Origin: Novosphingobium malaysiense
GTDB taxonomy: Bacteria > Pseudomonadota > Alphaproteobacteria > Sphingomonadales > Sphingomonadaceae
DNA length: 64,000 bases
Assembly: GCF_000802225.1 (NCBI RefSeq)
Contig: NZ_JTDI01000007.1
Span: forward strand, 186,001 to 250,000
Direction of reading: 5' to 3'
This document shows, one piece after another, positions 8,089-16,411 of the stretch. Numbering within the stretch: the stretch's first letter is position 1; each line of letters begins with the position of its first letter. The notes under the pieces were generated by a model, which worked only from the letters and a program-made list of their open reading frames with translations, was not told where the DNA came from and made no database searches. Both the position numbers and the translations under genes were made by a program.

Positions 8089-8118
8089 AGCACGCTTGAT
8101 CAGTGCGAGGAGAAATTG

Positions 8119-8880
8119 ATGCTGCAACCTGCAGACATGACCGGAAAGGTGGCGCTCGTCACCGGTGCGGCAGCTGGCCTTGGCCGGGCGACCGCCCTGC
8201 GCCTCGCCGCGGTCGGTGCCAGCGTTGCCATTGCCGACATCGACTCGGAAGGATTGGCCGAAACCGCCGAACAGATCCGCGCCGGCGGCGGCAAGGCGCT
8301 GCGGCTGATCCTCGACCTGGCGGACCGGGCCAACTGCGACCGGGCCGTGGCGGCGACGCTGGCCGAATACGGCCGGCTCGACGCCCTGTGCAACGTAGCC
8401 GGCGTGATGAAGCCGGGACCTACGCCGGAATTCTCCGACGAGGCCTGGGACCTGACGATGAAGGTCAACCTCGAGGCGCCGTTCTTCATGATCCGCGCCA
8501 GCCTGCCGCACCTGCTCGACAGCCACGGCGCCATCGTCAACGTGACTTCGTGCGCTGCCTTCCAGGGGCAGGCCTACTTCGCCGCCTACTGTGCCACCAA
8601 GGCCGGTCTCACCAACATGACCAAGGCCCTGGCCATGGAGTATATGAAGGCGCCGATCCGCATCAACGCCGTGGCACCGGGCGGGATGATGACCGGGCTT
8701 GTCGGCGGGATGGCGGCGCTGGCGGACTGCGACCAGGACCTGATCGGGCGCATCGGTTCCCCGCGCGGTCTGTGCGAGATCGAAGACGTGGCGGAAACGG
8801 TGGCGTTCCTCGCCACCCCCGCAGCGCGGTCCTATCACGGCGCCTGCATCAACATCGACGCCGGCGTGACGGCGGACTAG
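8119..8880 (+). CDS. Short-chain dehydrogenase/reductase (SDR)
   Basis: 253-residue classical SDR. It has the NAD(P)-binding TGAAAGLG near residue 14, NVAG near residue 95, the catalytic serine in VNVTSCAA, and YCATK (YxxxK). A C-terminal GAC-NIDAG matches the family's usual end. I placed the start at ATG 8119 because GAGGAG lies 6 bases before it; a TTG directly upstream (8116) is the alternative. An acidic residue after the second strand (IADIDSE) favours NAD(H). It oxidises or reduces a hydroxyl or keto group, probably in the pathway of the surrounding genes. The substrate is unknown. Confidence 0.9.
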   Translation: MLQPADMTGKVALVTGAAAGLGRATALRLAAVGASVAIADIDSEGLAETAEQIRAGGGKALRLILDLADRANCDRAVAATLAEYGRLDALCNVAGVMKPGPTPEFSDEAWDLTMKVNLEAPFFMIRASLPHLLDSHGAIVNVTSCAAFQGQAYFAAYCATKAGLTNMTKALAMEYMKAPIRINAVAPGGMMTGLVGGMAALADCDQDLIGRIGSPRGLCEIEDVAETVAFLATPAARSYHGACINIDAGVTAD

Positions 8881-8898
8881 AGAATCTTGCAGCAAGAC

Positions 8899-8971
8899 CC
8901 GTTCGTGTCGAGCGAAGTCGAGACACGCCAGGATCGCGCTATCCTGTCTCGACTTCGCTCGACACGAACGG
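8899..8971. repeat. Long inverted repeat, family A copy 1
   Basis: Perfect 27-base arms: 8899-8925 (starting CCGTTCGTGTCGAGCGAAG) and 8945-8971, with a 19-base loop that itself holds AGGAT/ATCCT. A second member of the family, with 29-base arms, lies at 24870-24942. It is not coding and is placed between convergent genes. Confidence 0.9.
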
Positions 8972-9126
8972 CGGTGCTCCAAACTTTACGTGCTTGTTCT
9001 AATCGCTCTTCGGCAGCAGCGCCACCATGTCGGCCTCCCCTGATTGGTTGCCATGATGACTGCAAGCTGCGGGTCCGACCATCTCCTGATCACTTCAAAT
9101 CGAGATTCACTTCAATCCCAGTCGTC

Positions 9127-9209
9127 ATCCCCGCGCAGGCGGGGATCCCGCTTTTTCACAGCACAGCGTTGGAACAGGAAGCGTCGCCCCCGCTTGCGCA
9201 GGGGCGACG
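9127..9209. repeat. Two small GC-rich hairpins
   Basis: ATCCCCGC-GCAG-GCGGGGAT at 9127-9146, followed by CTTTTTC, could act as a plus-strand terminator for the SDR gene. CGTCGCCCC, a 10-base loop and GGGGCGACG lie at 9182-9209. Both look like REP-type elements distinct from the long repeat upstream. Confidence 0.6.
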
Positions 9210-9252
9210 GAGCGGGGGCTAGACTGCACTTCCGCCGCGCGGGCCGCATCAC

Positions 9253-10287
9253 CTAGAGCAGGCGCGGATCGACCACCGTGCGCACCGGCGTTCCCGGCCC
9301 CGAAAGGTTGGCAATGGCGTCGGCCACGCCACCAAGCCCGACGCGGCCACCCAGCCATGGCGTGACGTCGAGCCGCCCGTCGGCAATGCTGCGCAGCGCG
9401 AGATCCATGTCCTGCGGTTCCTCCCCGCCGGCGAACTGGATGTTGAGCCGCTTGTTTTGCGCCGCGAAGACGAACAGCGCCTCCTGCTCCATGCAATAAC
9501 CGCCCATGACGATACGCCCGTCGAAGGGCGCCGCCTCGACGATCCGCTGCAACATGCCTGGCACGCCGACGTTCTCGTAGATCAGGTTGACCCGGCGCCC
9601 GCCGAAATCGGGCAGCGGACCATAGGGATCGGTCTCGCGCGGATCGATGGCGATGTGCGCCCCGGCCTTGAGCGCAAGGTCCCGCCGGTCGGCGTAGAAG
9701 TCCGCGGCGACAATCGGCCCCACGCCCATCATCGCAAGACCCGCGATCACCCCTAGCCCGATCGCCCCGCATCCCAGTACCAGCGCCGCATCGCCCTTCT
9801 CGGGTCGCCCACGCCGGGCATGCTCAAGGCCGACCGCAAGCGGTTCAATCATCGCTGCGTGATCGTCCGGCAGGCCCTCTGGAATTTCGAGCAGGAAGTC
9901 CTCGTCGAGCAGCATCAGCTCGCCGCAACCGCCCGGGCATTCGTGGCTGAAGCCGACGACGGCGTGGGTCCCGCCCTGCCGCATGATCGGAACCGACGTG
10001 ACGCGCCGCCCGGTCTTCACGCTGCGGCGGCTGTCCGGTCCGTAATCGAGAACTTCGCCGACGAATTCATGCCCGGGCACGAAAGCGCGCTCGTAATGCA
10101 ACGCCGCATAGGGACCGCCCATCTTGCGCGACAGGTCGATCACGTTCTGCCCGCCCGAAATGAAGTGCGCGTCGGAGGCACAGAGCCCACAGGAGTGCGT
10201 GCGCACCAGCGCCTGCCCCTTGCCCGGTTCGGGATCGGGCAGCTCGCGGACGAGAACCAGCCCGTTCTCGACGCAGGCCGCCTTCAA
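9253..10287 (-). CDS. Zinc-dependent alcohol dehydrogenase (MDR family)
   Basis: 344 residues. The catalytic zinc region is seen in HSCGLCASDAHFISGG and VPGHEFVGEVLDYG, and the nucleotide-binding fold in ALVLGCGAIGLGVIAGLAMMG, of which ALVLGCGAIGLG is the core. An acidic residue after the second strand (AADFYADR) suggests NAD. The start is TTG 10287, overlapping the stop of the upstream luciferase-like gene (TTGA on the minus strand), with no better in-frame start nearby; reading further upstream gives an unlike-protein extension. It is the last of a tightly coupled set SDR, SnoaL-like, LLM, ADH. It probably oxidises a secondary alcohol intermediate; the substrate is unknown. Confidence 0.88.
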   Translation of the reverse strand: MKAACVENGLVLVRELPDPEPGKGQALVRTHSCGLCASDAHFISGGQNVIDLSRKMGGPYAALHYERAFVPGHEFVGEVLDYGPDSRRSVKTGRRVTSVPIMRQGGTHAVVGFSHECPGGCGELMLLDEDFLLEIPEGLPDDHAAMIEPLAVGLEHARRGRPEKGDAALVLGCGAIGLGVIAGLAMMGVGPIVAADFYADRRDLALKAGAHIAIDPRETDPYGPLPDFGGRRVNLIYENVGVPGMLQRIVEAAPFDGRIVMGGYCMEQEALFVFAAQNKRLNIQFAGGEEPQDMDLALRSIADGRLDVTPWLGGRVGLGGVADAIANLSGPGTPVRTVVDPRLL

Positions 10288-11285
10288 GACGCGATCGCCT
10301 GCTTGAGATCCGGCATGACCTGCTCCAGCAGGTTGAGGCTCTTCCAGCCTTCTGCCGGCGAAAGGCCGCCGAGAAGCGGCTGAAAGCCGACATTCCCGCC
10401 TTCCATGCCCTGCACCTTCTCCAGCAGCATTTCCGGCGTCCACGCCGCGAACAGGCCCGCCTGGCGCAGGACGGACGGTTCGGTCAGGCCCTTGAACGGC
10501 GAGTTCGACGCATCGCCTTCCTGCTCGGCCCACTTGGCATATTCGGTGACGACATGGACCGCATGCGGCGCAATGGCATCCCAGCCGGCATTCGGATCCT
10601 CGCACAAGTGGATCGCCAGCGGCATCCCCGGCCGGGGGCGGAAGTAGGTCCGCGGCTTGTGTCCGAGACGCGCGCATTCGGAAAGGTAGAGATCGACCAG
10701 TTCGCCTTTCATCGGCCCGAAGCCGACACCGAACTTCGCCGCGCGCCTTGCCGAGGCCGGCACGCCGCCCCCGACCATGACGATATCCTCCGGTTCCTGC
10801 ACCGGCAGCGGCCGGGTGAAGATCGGGCGCCCGTCATGCTCGAACCGCTCGCCCCTGAGCGCACGCAGGATGATCTCGAGGCCCGAGTCCATCAGCCTCG
10901 CCCGGTCCTTCAGCGACTTTTGAAACATCGCGAATTCGCTGGGCACATAGCCCGCACCGAAGATCACGTTAATTCGGCCGTTCGACATGTTGTCGGCCAC
11001 GGCGATCTGCTCGGCCAGTTCGACCGGATCGTGCAGCGGCAGGATCACCGCGCCCAACAGGAAGCGGATGCGCCTGGTCACCGCCGCCATGCCCCCGGCC
11101 AACACGAAGGGCTGCGGCAGATAGCCGTCCTCCGAACCGTGGTGCTGCATCAGGCCGATCTGGTCGACGCCGATGCGGTCCGCCAGTGCTGCCATCTCGA
11201 CGGCGGCGCCATAGAGATCGGGCGTCGGCGCCGCCCAGTCGGGCGAGCGCATGTCGAACGAGACGGAAATCTTGATGTCTTTCAC
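10284..11285 (-). CDS. LLM-class (luciferase-like) flavin-dependent oxidoreductase
   Basis: 333 residues with the TIM-barrel pattern of bacterial luciferase-like proteins: KISVSFDMRSP at the N-terminus, IGLMQHHGSEDGYLPQPFVL, then LLGAVILPLHDPVELAEQIA and NGRINVIFGAGYVPSEF. These enzymes use FMNH2 or F420 for monooxygenation or hydride transfer. The start is GTG 11285, overlapping the stop of the SnoaL-like gene (GTGA on the minus strand). The gene is coupled on both sides, so its product should act stoichiometrically with the neighbours. A second LLM enzyme is encoded at 32601. The cofactor and substrate cannot be told from sequence. Confidence 0.87.
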   Translation of the reverse strand: MKDIKISVSFDMRSPDWAAPTPDLYGAAVEMAALADRIGVDQIGLMQHHGSEDGYLPQPFVLAGGMAAVTRRIRFLLGAVILPLHDPVELAEQIAVADNMSNGRINVIFGAGYVPSEFAMFQKSLKDRARLMDSGLEIILRALRGERFEHDGRPIFTRPLPVQEPEDIVMVGGGVPASARRAAKFGVGFGPMKGELVDLYLSECARLGHKPRTYFRPRPGMPLAIHLCEDPNAGWDAIAPHAVHVVTEYAKWAEQEGDASNSPFKGLTEPSVLRQAGLFAAWTPEMLLEKVQGMEGGNVGFQPLLGGLSPAEGWKSLNLLEQVMPDLKQAIAS

Positions 11286-11785
11286 CGGGCGGCTCCCAAG
11301 GCAGCATAGGACGGATCTTGCAGGTCGCGCTTGGCCCATTGATGGTGATTCATCGGCGTGACCTCACGGATGGAATCGTAGTCGATCACGGTGTCGCGGT
11401 GGTCGATGCGCCACGTGCCGTCGCGCTTCGACCAGCGGTCGCAGTAGCGCGCCCATATTTCCATCAGCATCATCCTGCCGTCGCGCTCCATGCGCAACGT
11501 GGCCGTTACGTAGGCCTCGCTGCCGGCGCGCTCTCCATCGAGCACGATGTTGATGTTGGAGACCTGATGCGAGTGGGCGATCAGGTGGGTGTGCGCCTCG
11601 CAGATCCAGTCGATCGCGCCGCGCCCGGTACCGCGATAGCCGGTCGGGCCATAGTCGGCGGTGGCGTCCTCGTGGAACACCGAATGGCCGAGCGGCACGT
11701 CGAGCCGGTCGACGCTGCGGCAATAGCGATAGATCTGCTCTGTGATCGCGAACTTCTCTGCGATCTGTTCGATGGTGTCGGTCAT
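11282..11785 (-). CDS. SnoaL/NTF2-like protein
   Basis: 167 residues with the pattern of a SnoaL_4-type cone fold: an N-terminal helix (IEQIAEKFAITEQIYRYCRS), DRLDVPLGHSVFHEDATADY, a His-rich middle (EAHTHLIAHSHQVSN) and a C-terminal WSKRDGTWRIDHRDTVIDY. Members are small isomerases, dehydratases or dioxygenase small-subunit-like proteins, and many are uncharacterised. The start ATG 11785 has AAAGGAGT upstream, which overlaps the end of the preceding SDR gene (its stop is 4 bases before). It sits in the SDR-SnoaL-LLM-ADH set, so a role as isomerase or dehydratase in that pathway is plausible but unproven. Confidence 0.82.
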   Translation of the reverse strand: MTDTIEQIAEKFAITEQIYRYCRSVDRLDVPLGHSVFHEDATADYGPTGYRGTGRGAIDWICEAHTHLIAHSHQVSNINIVLDGERAGSEAYVTATLRMERDGRMMLMEIWARYCDRWSKRDGTWRIDHRDTVIDYDSIREVTPMNHHQWAKRDLQDPSYAALGAAR

Positions 11786-11789
11786 GGCG

Positions 11790-12602
11790 CTACTCCTTTG
11801 CAGCATAGGCGGCAGCCATGGCGGCAAAGCCCCGGATACGTTCGCGGCGTTGTGCCGCTGAGGTCGCGGACATCTTCGCTTCGTCGTCGGCTTCGTCCCA
11901 ATTGCAGACCGGGCCGAACGGCAAGCGCTCTAGGCCCAGGCGCGCCACATCGTCGGGATCGGCCAAGCCTGCGGGAATGGCCATACCGCGCGCTTCCATG
12001 AGTTCGCGGTGCGCCGGCGTATCGGTACGGCCGATGACATAGGAGAGCACGTCGACACCGTGCGGTTCGAGTTCGGCCCAGAGCGCTTCGCACAGGACCA
12101 GATCGAAGGCCTTGCTGGCGGCATAGACACCGATGCCGGGAAGACCGCCGTAACAGGCCCCCGAACCGACAACCATCAGCCCACCCCGGCCACGTTCGCG
12201 CATGGGAGCGCCGAAGGTGTGGAGCGCGCGCATGACCGTCATCACGTTGCGCCCGGCGAGAGCATCCCAGTTGGCAATATCGTTGTCGAGGAACATCGAT
12301 CCGTTGGGATCGGCACCGGCATTGAGGATCAGCAACCCGACTTCGCGATCGCCTGCCGCCTGCCGCAATTGCTGCGCAGCATTTTCCGCGGCGAGATCGA
12401 TCGACGCGGTCACGCATTCCACGCCGTGTGCGGCGCGCAGTTCCATTGCGAGCTGTTCGAGCGGCCCTTGGCGCCGGGCGACCAGAATGAGGTTCAGGCC
12501 CTTTTCGGCGAGCTGCCGCGCGAAGGAAGCGCCGGTCCCTTCCGAAGCTCCGGCGATGAGCGCCCAGGGTCCGTATCGCCTGGCGACTTGCGCATTGTCC
12601 AT
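11790..12602 (-). CDS. Short-chain dehydrogenase/reductase, KAR/17beta-HSD-like
   Basis: 270 residues. The cofactor motif is GASEGTGASFARQLAEKG, followed by LILVARR, whose arginines after the second strand favour NADP(H). It has NAGADP, the serine in VVGSGACYGG and YAASK (YxxxK). The TGASxGIG-to-GASEGTG change and the LVARR pattern are like ketoacyl or 17-beta-hydroxysteroid type SDRs. I chose ATG 12602 because GGGAGAGAAC precedes it; ATGs further upstream lack such a site. It is the first gene of the coupled minus-strand set ending with the alcohol dehydrogenase at 9253. The substrate is unknown. Confidence 0.86.
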   Translation of the reverse strand: MDNAQVARRYGPWALIAGASEGTGASFARQLAEKGLNLILVARRQGPLEQLAMELRAAHGVECVTASIDLAAENAAQQLRQAAGDREVGLLILNAGADPNGSMFLDNDIANWDALAGRNVMTVMRALHTFGAPMRERGRGGLMVVGSGACYGGLPGIGVYAASKAFDLVLCEALWAELEPHGVDVLSYVIGRTDTPAHRELMEARGMAIPAGLADPDDVARLGLERLPFGPVCNWDEADDEAKMSATSAAQRRERIRGFAAMAAAYAAKE

Positions 12603-12716
12603 GTTCTCTCCCGGGTCTGGCATCAGGGACGACTCTCCGTTGCGAGAGAGGTGCGTCAATTTGCCCGAAGGGACAAACCCGGCCCGGGATTTACCGCCCC
12701 AGCGGAACGCGTGCGT

Positions 12717-15700
12717 TCAGGCGGGTTCCACTATGCGCTCCACCGAAGCCGGGGTGCCGGAGAGCTTCGGCAGAAGCTCGGCCACCCGCGCCCGGTAGGC
12801 CTCGACACCTTCGTCCTTCACCGGGCCGAAGCCGGCTATCAGGTCTGCCGAAGCGGCCAGTTCGATGGCGACCGGCATGGTTTCGGCCGTGACCTTGTCG
12901 GCGACCTCCTCCACCAGAGCGCGGTATTCGCCGATGAGGGCACGTTCCATGCGGCGCTCGGCCGTGTAGCCGAACGGATCGAAAGGCGTACCGCGCAACC
13001 CCTTGAGCTTGGCCATCAGGCCGAAGACCGGGAATATCCAGGAACCGAAGGCGATCTTGCGCGGGCGGCCGGTCTTGTGGTCCTTGCGGAAGGCCAGCAG
13101 CGGCGGCGCCAGATGGACCTTGAGCTTGGGATCGCCGGCAAAGGTATCGGCAAGCCCCTTGCGGAAGGCAGGATCGGTATAGAGCCGGGCGACCTCGTAC
13201 TCGTCCTTGTAGGCCATGAGCTTGCCCAGACCGCGTGCGATCTCGGCCATCAGCGGCTCGCACTCGCCCAGCCCGCGCGATTGCAGCTTGCCGGCAATTT
13301 CATCGAGGAAAGCGCGGTATTGGGCCGCATAGGCCTCGTCCTGCCACTGCGTCAGGCGGCGCGAGCGGCTTTCGACGATCTCGGCATAAGTCCGCGGAAT
13401 GGCAGGCCCGTCCGCCGAGGTGTCCGCCAGCGCGAACAGGTCGTCAGCACCCGCCGCTGCCAGCCGGCCGAGCGACAGTGCGGCCAGGTTGGCCTTCGCG
13501 GCGACGCCATTGAGGCGCACAGCTTCCTCGATCGAATCCAGCCCGACCGGGAGCAGGCCCTTCTGCGCCGCGAAGCCGACCATCATCAGGTTGGTGAAGA
13601 TCGAATCCCCCAGCAGCCGCGTCGCCAGCGAGCCGGCGCGCAGCGAGGCGATATTGGCGGGATCGACACGCTTGCCGATGGCCGAAAGGAAACGCGTGGC
13701 GGTAAGATCGAGATTGCGGTTGCGCTGGAACTCACCGGTGGGAACCACGTCCTCGTTCGCCAGCACTTGGGTGTCGGGCCGCGCCATGCCCAGCACGTCC
13801 GGCCCGGACCCGACGACGAGGTCGCAGGCGATGATCACGTCAGCCTGACCCGTGCCGAGCCGCGCCGAGGGGATCGCGGCGGTATCGGCACCGATGCGCA
13901 AGTGGCTGGTGACCGCGCCGCCCTTCTGCGCCATGCCGGTCTGGTCGAGCACCTTGGCGGCCTTGCCCTCGAGGTGCGCGGCCATGGCGAGAATCGCGCC
14001 GACCGTCAGCACGCCGGTGCCGCCGATGCCGGTGACCAACATCGCGCGCGGCCCCTCCGACACGTCGAGCACCGGAGGAACCGGCAGCTTCGCGACCATC
14101 TGCTGCAGCGCGGCCTCATCCATGCTGCGCTTCGCCAGCGTTCCTCCCGACACCTCGACGAAGCTGGGGCAGAAGCCCTTGATGCAGGAATAGTCCTTGT
14201 TGCAGGTCGACTGGTCGATGGCACGCTTGCGACCGAATTCGGTCTCGATCGGGGTGATCGAAAGACAGTTCGACTGCACCGAGCAGTCGCCGCAGCCCTC
14301 GCAGACCGCCGGGTTGATCCAGAGCCGCTTGTCGGGATCGGGGTACTTGCCCTTCTTGCGGCGGCGGCGCTTTTCGTTGGCGCAAGTCTGGTCGTAGACG
14401 AGCGCCGTCGTGCCCTTCAGCTCGCGCAGTTCGCGCTGTACCGCGTCGAGTTCGTCGCGGAACAGGACGCGCACGCCCCTGGGCAGATCGGAGGCCGAGA
14501 AACGATCGGGGTCCTCGCTGAGAACGACGACCGGCGATACGCCCTCGGCGACCAGTTCATGGACGATCTGCTCGACCGTCAGCGAGCCTTCGGCGGGCTG
14601 GCCACCGGTCATGGCGACGGCGTCGTTGAACAGGATCTTGAACGTGACGTTGCTCTTCGCGGCCACGGCGGCGCGGATCGTCAGCAGACCGGAGTGCGTA
14701 TAGGTCCCGTCACCCAGGTTCTGGAACATGTGCGGCGTTTCCACGAAGCTCTGCGCGCCGACCCAGGGCATGCCTTCCTGCCCCATCGAGACGGTCTGCA
14801 TCGTGTTGCGCTCGGGCATGTAGTGGGCAAGGCCGTGACAGCCGGTAGCGCCCATCGCGGCGGAGCCTTCGGGCACCACCGTCGAAGTGTTGTGCGGACA
14901 GCCCGAGCAGAAATAGGCCGGGCGGATCGCGGTGAGCGCAAGCGTCTTGGCGCTGCCTTCGAGATCGCGCAGCGTTGCATCACGCGCGGCCACTTCGTCG
15001 GACAGGATGCCCAGCCCGGCCAGCCGCCCGACGAGCGCGGCGCGCACCGAACCGGGATCGAGCACGCCGATCTCGGAGAGCAGCTTCGCGCCGTCGGGTT
15101 CGTGCTTGCCTGAGATCGCGGGGGCATTCGCGGTGCCGTAGAAGATGCGCGCGATCTGCTCTTCGATGAACGCACGCTTTTCCTCGACCACCATGATCTC
15201 GGCACTGCCGCCGCAGGCTTGCCGGACGAAAGCCGTGTCAAGCGGCCAGACGAGGCCCAGCTTGACGACGCGCAGGCCGATGGCCCGGCACTTCGCCTCG
15301 TCCAGTCCGAGATCGGCGAGCGCCTGGCACACGTCGAGCCAGGCCTTGCCGGCGGTCACGATTGTCATCTTGCGCTCGGGCGCGTCATGACTGACGCGGT
15401 CGATCGGGTTGAGCGCGGTGAACTGCGGCACGATGGGCAGGCGCTGTTCGATCACCGCCTGCTCCTGCTGCAGCGCCGACATCGCAATGCGCAGGTTGGG
15501 CGAGGCCCCTTCGGGCAGCTCGGGCAGAGCTATCGGGAACTCATGGCCCGGCAGCGTGACGGTAGTCGTGAGGTCGAGCGTGTCGGTCACCGTCTTCATG
15601 CCGACATAGAGACCGCTGACCCGCGAGAGGGCCCAGCCGTATTGCCCGAACGAAAGGATCTCGTCGGTCGTCGCCGGATAGAGTACCGGCGTCATCGCCG

Positions 15701-16193
15701 TGACCAGCACGTGTTCCGACTGGTGCGCGGTGAGGGAGGACTTGGCCGCGTGATCGTCGCCGCACAGCAACAGCGCGCCGCCGTTCCTGTGGGTGCCTTC
15801 GAAGTTGGCGGCCTTGATCGCCTCGCCCGCGCGCTCGACGCCGACGCCCTTGGCGTACCACATGGCAAAGACGCCATCGACGCGGGCCTTGCCGTACCAG
15901 TCGAGTTGCTGGGTCCCGCGCACCGAAGTGGCTGCCAGTTCCTCGTTGAGACCGGGCTCGAAGCGGATATCGTGTTCCGTGAGCAGCTTCTCGCTCGCCC
16001 ACAGCTGCGCATCGAGCGTGGTGATCGGCGAGCCGCGATAGCCGGTGATATACCCCGCCGTTTTCAGTCCTGCCGCCTTGTCGCGCCGGGCCTGGTCGAG
16101 CAGCAGGCGCACGACGCCCTGCAGTGCCGAGAGCATGACCTGCCCCGATTCCTGCGTGTACTTGTCATCGAGTGTGACGACCGATTTCGTCAA
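12717..16193 (-). CDS. Fused indolepyruvate ferredoxin oxidoreductase-family 2-oxoacid:acceptor oxidoreductase
   Basis: 1158 residues, the size of the fused proteobacterial IorAB-like enzyme. The N-terminal third is the pyrimidine-binding half (GYRGSPITTLDAQLW near residue 50). The TPP-binding half (FCSGCPHNTSTVVPEGSAAM, then GATGCHGLAHYM) follows. A ferredoxin-like cluster site CEGCGDCSVQSNC is near residue 635. The gamma domain (TGIGGTGVLTVG) starts near residue 720. The family oxidatively decarboxylates aryl or branched 2-oxoacids to acyl-CoA. In Novosphingobium tardaugens a protein of this family (EdcC) follows ring cleavage in estradiol breakdown, so a catabolic role is plausible here. 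No extradiol dioxygenase gene lies in the window. Confidence 0.93.
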   Translation of the reverse strand: MTKSVVTLDDKYTQESGQVMLSALQGVVRLLLDQARRDKAAGLKTAGYITGYRGSPITTLDAQLWASEKLLTEHDIRFEPGLNEELAATSVRGTQQLDWYGKARVDGVFAMWYAKGVGVERAGEAIKAANFEGTHRNGGALLLCGDDHAAKSSLTAHQSEHVLVTAMTPVLYPATTDEILSFGQYGWALSRVSGLYVGMKTVTDTLDLTTTVTLPGHEFPIALPELPEGASPNLRIAMSALQQEQAVIEQRLPIVPQFTALNPIDRVSHDAPERKMTIVTAGKAWLDVCQALADLGLDEAKCRAIGLRVVKLGLVWPLDTAFVRQACGGSAEIMVVEEKRAFIEEQIARIFYGTANAPAISGKHEPDGAKLLSEIGVLDPGSVRAALVGRLAGLGILSDEVAARDATLRDLEGSAKTLALTAIRPAYFCSGCPHNTSTVVPEGSAAMGATGCHGLAHYMPERNTMQTVSMGQEGMPWVGAQSFVETPHMFQNLGDGTYTHSGLLTIRAAVAAKSNVTFKILFNDAVAMTGGQPAEGSLTVEQIVHELVAEGVSPVVVLSEDPDRFSASDLPRGVRVLFRDELDAVQRELRELKGTTALVYDQTCANEKRRRRKKGKYPDPDKRLWINPAVCEGCGDCSVQSNCLSITPIETEFGRKRAIDQSTCNKDYSCIKGFCPSFVEVSGGTLAKRSMDEAALQQMVAKLPVPPVLDVSEGPRAMLVTGIGGTGVLTVGAILAMAAHLEGKAAKVLDQTGMAQKGGAVTSHLRIGADTAAIPSARLGTGQADVIIACDLVVGSGPDVLGMARPDTQVLANEDVVPTGEFQRNRNLDLTATRFLSAIGKRVDPANIASLRAGSLATRLLGDSIFTNLMMVGFAAQKGLLPVGLDSIEEAVRLNGVAAKANLAALSLGRLAAAGADDLFALADTSADGPAIPRTYAEIVESRSRRLTQWQDEAYAAQYRAFLDEIAGKLQSRGLGECEPLMAEIARGLGKLMAYKDEYEVARLYTDPAFRKGLADTFAGDPKLKVHLAPPLLAFRKDHKTGRPRKIAFGSWIFPVFGLMAKLKGLRGTPFDPFGYTAERRMERALIGEYRALVEEVADKVTAETMPVAIELAASADLIAGFGPVKDEGVEAYRARVAELLPKLSGTPASVERIVEPA

Positions 16194-16376
16194 CGCATTC
16201 CCCCGCGGGTTTCTGGTTATGCGCCGGGCTTTTCAGATGGAAGCGCCCTGCGCAAGCGCCCCGCGCCGCTTGCGCAGCAGCGGTCAATTGGGGTTGCGGG
16301 AGAGAACGGAAACGCAGCGTGGGAAGCCCTCCCCGCTGCGACTAGCCGGACCTCCCGGCCCGCCAAGTCTCGCTCA

Positions 16377-16394
16377 CCTCCCGCATGCGGGAGG
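16377..16394. repeat. REP-like perfect palindrome
   Basis: CCTCCCGCATGCGGGAGG is a perfect 18-base palindrome followed by GGCTGGGGGTGGGC. It lies directly after the DUF2889 gene stop (minus strand) and before the ferredoxin oxidoreductase gene. The 218-base gap 16194-16411 otherwise shows no gene. Confidence 0.75.
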
Positions 16395-16411
16395 GGCTGG
16401 GGGTGGGCTTT

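Larger units (their letters stand above)
8881..9252. other. Intergenic stretch between convergent genes, filled with palindromic repeats
   Basis: These 372 bases separate the convergent SDR and alcohol dehydrogenase genes. They hold a long perfect inverted repeat (8899-8971) and two smaller hairpins (9127-9146, 9182-9209). I see no plausible gene, tRNA or promoter. The hairpins could terminate transcription from either side. Confidence 0.7.

Noticed and set aside
12009..15113. Long plus-strand open frame of over 1000 codons
   Set aside because: It is antisense to the indolepyruvate ferredoxin oxidoreductase gene, has His/Arg/Gly-biased composition and no family motifs. It is a by-product of GC-rich codon usage.
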